Of a stretch of 64,000 nucleotides of DNA, positions 61,256 through 64,000 are shown piece by piece (the first letter of the stretch is position 1; each line of letters begins with the position of its first letter). The notes beneath the pieces are model-generated. The model saw nothing but the letters and a program-made list of their open reading frames with translations, searched no databases and was not told the DNA's origin. The DNA comes from Natronosalvus rutilus (GTDB taxonomy: Archaea; Halobacteriota; Halobacteria; Halobacteriales; Natrialbaceae). A program made the translations under genes and the position numbers. Where the stretch lies: the NCBI RefSeq assembly GCF_024204665.1, contig NZ_CP100355.1, positions 1,469,451 to 1,533,450 of the forward strand, given 5' to 3'.

Positions 61256-62410
61256 ATGACCGACAACGTCGTCGTGCTCGGCTCCGGCTACGCCGGCGCC
61301 GGCGCGATCAAGTCGCTCCAATCGGAACTCAACGAGACCGCTCGACTGACCTGGATCTCCGACACCGACTACCACCTCGTGTTGCACGAGTCCCACCGCG
61401 TGGTTCGAGATCCCTCCGTTCGCTCCGACATCACCATCCCGGTCGCCGACATCGCCGACCCGAAAACTCGGTTCATCACCGACACCGTCACCGGCCTCGA
61501 CACCGAGGAACGCGTCGTCGAACTCGCAGACGGCGAGAACGTCGAATACGACTACGTGCTGGTCGCGCTCGGGAGTGGTACCGCTTACTACGGCATCCCC
61601 GGCCTTGCGGAGCACTCGCTGACGCTCAAGGGCCTCGACGACGCCCTCGAGATCAACGAGCAGATCACCGAGGCGAGTCGCGACGCGACCCGCGGCGAAC
61701 CGGCCCAGGTCGTCATCGGCGGCGCCGGTCTCTCGGGCATTCAGACCGCCGGCGAGGTCGCCGCGTTCCGCGACGAGAACCGCGCACCCCTCGAAATCCA
61801 CCTGGTCGAGGCCCTCGACGAAATCTTCCCCGGGAACGACCCCGAGATCCAGCAGGCCCTACGCGGTCTGCTCGAGGAAGCCGGCGTCAAAATCCACACC
61901 GACGACCCGATCACCGAGGCCGAGGACGGCGTCATCCACTTCGACGAGGGCGACCCCCTCGAGTACGACGTGTTCGTCTGGACCGGTGGCATCACGGGGC
62001 GGGAGGCTCTCGACGGGACCGACCTCGATAATCAACACAACCGCGTCGAGGCGAAGGCGAACTTCCGGACTTCCGACGAGCGCGTGTTCGCCATCGGTGA
62101 CTCGGCGATTGTCGACCAGGGCAGCCAGCCCGCCCCGCCAACGGCTCAGGCCGCCTGGCAGGCCGCGGAGGTCGTCGGCGAGAACATCTCTCGGGCCATC
62201 GACAACCGCCCGCTCAAGACCTGGGAGTACGACGACAAGGGGACAGTCGTCTCCGTCGGCGACGAGGCCGTCGCCCACGGTGTCAAGATGCTCCCCGTCG
62301 ACACATTCGGCGGCTTCCCCGCGAAGAACCTCAAGAAACTTATCGCCGCCCGCTGGATCGCCGACCTGACCTCCTGGAACCGGGCCCGCAAGGCCTGGTC
62401 CGTGCTCTGA
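61256..62410 (+). CDS. NAD(P)/FAD-dependent oxidoreductase, type II NADH dehydrogenase-like
   Basis: The start is the ATG at 61256, with GGAGGTT at 61242-61248 in front; the product has 384 residues. The first Rossmann motif VVVLGSGYAGAGAIKSLQ binds FAD, VVIGGAGLSGIQTAGEVAA binds NAD(P)H, and FAIGDSAIVDQGSQPAPPTAQAAWQAA is the typical FAD end. A short amphipathic C-terminus (LTSWNRARKAWSVL) could attach it to the membrane, where it would pass electrons to menaquinone without pumping. A small dyad (ACACC...GGTGT) lies just upstream. Confidence 0.88.
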   Translation: MTDNVVVLGSGYAGAGAIKSLQSELNETARLTWISDTDYHLVLHESHRVVRDPSVRSDITIPVADIADPKTRFITDTVTGLDTEERVVELADGENVEYDYVLVALGSGTAYYGIPGLAEHSLTLKGLDDALEINEQITEASRDATRGEPAQVVIGGAGLSGIQTAGEVAAFRDENRAPLEIHLVEALDEIFPGNDPEIQQALRGLLEEAGVKIHTDDPITEAEDGVIHFDEGDPLEYDVFVWTGGITGREALDGTDLDNQHNRVEAKANFRTSDERVFAIGDSAIVDQGSQPAPPTAQAAWQAAEVVGENISRAIDNRPLKTWEYDDKGTVVSVGDEAVAHGVKMLPVDTFGGFPAKNLKKLIAARWIADLTSWNRARKAWSVL

Positions 62411-62428
62411 TCGAGGCCTGAGAGTCTC

Positions 62429-63040
62429 GTGGACCCGATCGTTTTCGACGCTTTGGTTTCGCTCGAGTATTCTCCCGTCAGCCTTAGCGGCGGATCGGTT
62501 CCGATTCCAATTCCAGACCTGGACCTCTTCCCAGGGTTAGCTCAGTCCCAACTCGCTAGCGTCGAGGAGTGGGCTCGCAACCTCCTCGACGCCGCCAGTG
62601 GTCCCTGGCAGTACGCGCTCGTCTTCGCGCTCGCGGCGACTCCCCTGCTCGAGATCCTGGTGGTAATCCCGCTCGGTATTGCCCTGGGGCTCGATCCGGT
62701 CGTGGTTGCCGTGACGGCGTTCGCCGGCAACGTCCTCCCGATTTACGGCATCGTCCTCGCGGCCGACCGGGTCGCGGCGTGGCTCGAGAGCCGTCGCTCG
62801 GGCGAACCCTCGAAGCGCCGAAAACGGGCGGTCCGCATCTGGAACCGCTACGGCCTGCCCGGACTGGCGCTGCTCTCGCCCGTCACGACCGGGGTCCACC
62901 TCGCGGCCGTCCTCGCGCTCTCGCTGGGCGCTCGTGGCCGGGACACGCTCGCGTGGATGACCGGCAGTATCGCCCTCTGGACGGCCCTCATCACGCTCGT
63001 CAGCGTCGTCGGACGGTCGGCAATCGAGGGCGTCTTCTAG
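62429..63040 (+). CDS. Small multidrug export family (PF06695) membrane protein
   Basis: The 203-residue protein has a short outer start and four membrane spans, with ALVFALAATPLLEILVVIPLGIALGLDPVVVAV and NVLPIYGIVLAADRVAAWLESR, the pattern of the small multidrug export family. RYGLPGLALLSPVTTGVHLAAVLALSLG is also conserved. Export activity has not been shown for most members. GTG start, 18 bp after the NDH-2 stop, so the two are likely cotranscribed. Confidence 0.82.
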   Translation: MDPIVFDALVSLEYSPVSLSGGSVPIPIPDLDLFPGLAQSQLASVEEWARNLLDAASGPWQYALVFALAATPLLEILVVIPLGIALGLDPVVVAVTAFAGNVLPIYGIVLAADRVAAWLESRRSGEPSKRRKRAVRIWNRYGLPGLALLSPVTTGVHLAAVLALSLGARGRDTLAWMTGSIALWTALITLVSVVGRSAIEGVF

Positions 63041-63046
63041 TCGCTT

Positions 63047-63496
63047 CTATGGACTCACTCGGTCTGTTCCGTCGTCGCCGACGACGAGAACCGGCGTCGA
63101 GGACAGGCGAACCAGCGCGTCAACCGTACTCCCCAGCAGGGCTTCGCGAAACGCCGAGCGACCCTGCGCGCCGACGACGATCATCGAACAGCCCTGCTCG
63201 TCAGCGTAGTCGAGAACCTCCTCGTGGGGCGTCCCTCGTTTCCGGGCGGTCGTGACGGGGACGTCGGACTCGCTCGCCGCCGCCTCGACTCGCTCGAGGG
63301 CATCGTCGGCCCGGGATTGCTGTCGCGCTCTGACTTCCTCGGGGTCGACGATGCCCGAATCGTAGGCCGTTCGGTCCTCGAGCACCGAGATGGCGAACAG
63401 CGGGACTGCGAGCGTCTCGGCGAGGAAGACAGCGTGATCGACCGCTCGCTCGGCCGTGTCGCTGCCGTCGGTGGCGACGAGGATCGAGTCGTACAT
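63047..63496 (-). CDS. Universal stress protein (UspA family)
   Basis: From the ATG at 63496 (MYDSILVATDGSDTAERAVDHA) the protein has 149 residues. The ATP-binding end VVGAQGRSAFREALLGSTVDALVRLSSTPVLVV has the GxxG...GS form of the nucleotide-binding subgroup. These small dimers help survival under stress. It is convergent to the export gene with only six bases between the stops. Confidence 0.92.
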   Translation of the reverse strand: MYDSILVATDGSDTAERAVDHAVFLAETLAVPLFAISVLEDRTAYDSGIVDPEEVRARQQSRADDALERVEAAASESDVPVTTARKRGTPHEEVLDYADEQGCSMIVVGAQGRSAFREALLGSTVDALVRLSSTPVLVVGDDGTDRVSP

Positions 63497-63553
63497 ACCT
63501 GGCATTGGTGGCCGATTGGAAAGAAGATTTGCTTCACCTCGCCTCACCTCGCC

Positions 63554-64000
63554 TCACTCTCGAGGGTCCCGATCTGGCCCCGGATAGGCACGGCCCTCGA
63601 CGGCCTCGTACAGGCTCTCGGCGTCGAACACCGTCACGAACGCGTCCGGCGACCGAACGCTCACGGAGACCCGCGGTTGTAAGGTCATGCCGGCTTTCGC
63701 TGACCCGAGGCGCTCGTCGAACGAGAGCAGGTGCGCCGCGTTCCCCCGATAGGCTGACGCGAGCGCCGGGTGATCTTCGGGCGGGTGCTCGACGCGGACG
63801 CGCTCGCGCTCGAGTCGGTCGCGGTGAGCCCGCGCGAGGTCGGCGTCGGCCAGCGCGGCCACGAGCGATTCGGTCGCCGTGAGGAGTTCGTCGCTCGCGA
63901 CTAGCTCGAGCCAGGAGTGGCGACGCACGTGGTCGAGGGCGTCCCTGGCTGCCTCACCGACGAGGAGGTCCGCCGCGAGCACGTCCGCGTCGGCGACGAC
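63554..64000 (-). CDS. PIN-like protein (DUF7384 type), start beyond the window
   Basis: At least 148 residues are visible. The frame stays open to the right edge, where it reads VVADADVLAADLLVGEAARDALDHVRRHSW, a PIN-type first strand with an invariant Asp pair. LLSFDERLGSAKAGMTLQPRVSVSVRSPDAFVTVFDAES lies near the end. PIN domains are Mg2+-dependent ribonucleases, but this haloarchaeal family is uncharacterised. The true start lies outside the sequence given; an ATG-like start at 63982 is too late because it would cut the first strand. Confidence 0.75.
   Translation of the reverse strand, partial: VVADADVLAADLLVGEAARDALDHVRRHSWLELVASDELLTATESLVAALADADLARAHRDRLERERVRVEHPPEDHPALASAYRGNAAHLLSFDERLGSAKAGMTLQPRVSVSVRSPDAFVTVFDAESLYEAVEGRAYPGPDRDPRE

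Overview
The window is GC-rich and codes for markedly acidic proteins. It carries a TFB gene, an S-layer glycoprotein with a PGF-CTERM-type tail, haloarchaea-restricted families (DUF7344, DUF7563, DUF7836, UPF0058, HTTM/DCC) and a broken haloarchaeal IS200/IS605-type TnpB. Together these point to an extremely halophilic archaeon (class Halobacteria). A Natrialbaceae-like genome is a guess only. I found no tRNA, rRNA or CRISPR array.

Layout. 1-8.3 kb: the tail of an unidentified CDS, a 1 kb AT-rich spacer, a DUF1616 membrane protein, small regulators (PadR, ArsR-like), a dead tnpB element, two DUF7344 proteins and an Hsp20. 8.5-12.8 kb: a four-gene overlapping operon (acetyltransferase, aminotransferase, oxidoreductase, UDP-sugar dehydrogenase) matching the route to UDP-diacetamido-glucuronic acid. 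13-20 kb: a phosphodiesterase-like pseudoenzyme, an Lrp/TrkA-C regulator, a GT4 glycosyltransferase, a polysaccharide deacetylase and an apparently active paralogue of the pseudoenzyme. 20.6-24.2 kb: a secreted multidomain nuclease and pyrD. 24.5-32.9 kb: a nine-gene Mrp-type Na+/H+ antiporter operon with three NuoL/M/N-like subunits. 33-35.5 kb: GT2 plus DUF354. 35.5-45 kb: a degenerate tyrosine recombinase, MATE exporter, MazG, a sequon-rich secreted protein, an NAD-sugar epimerase, RdgB and a double-VOC protein. 45.6-48.2 kb: the S-layer gene with a long leader containing an upstream ORF. 49-54 kb: HTTM, DCC, glutaredoxin-thioredoxin reductase fusion and DUF389. 54.3-64 kb: DUF357, tfb, small zinc ribbons, UPF0058, UPF0212, Ogg, two transcription regulators, arginase, NDH-2, a small export protein, UspA and a partial PIN-like protein.

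Common theme. Most accessory content concerns the cell surface: sugar-nucleotide synthesis, glycosyl transfer, deacetylation, phosphodiesterases, the S-layer and heavily sequon-loaded secreted proteins. A nine-base element close to ATAACAAAG lies upstream of at least seven of these scattered genes, always in the orientation of the gene. This suggests, but does not prove, one surface-polysaccharide regulon; a PadR-type regulator in the window carries a similar site 35 nt before its own start. A second theme is small intergenic tandem arrays of unrelated unit length (6, 9, 18, about 23 and 25 bp), mostly just after stop codons.
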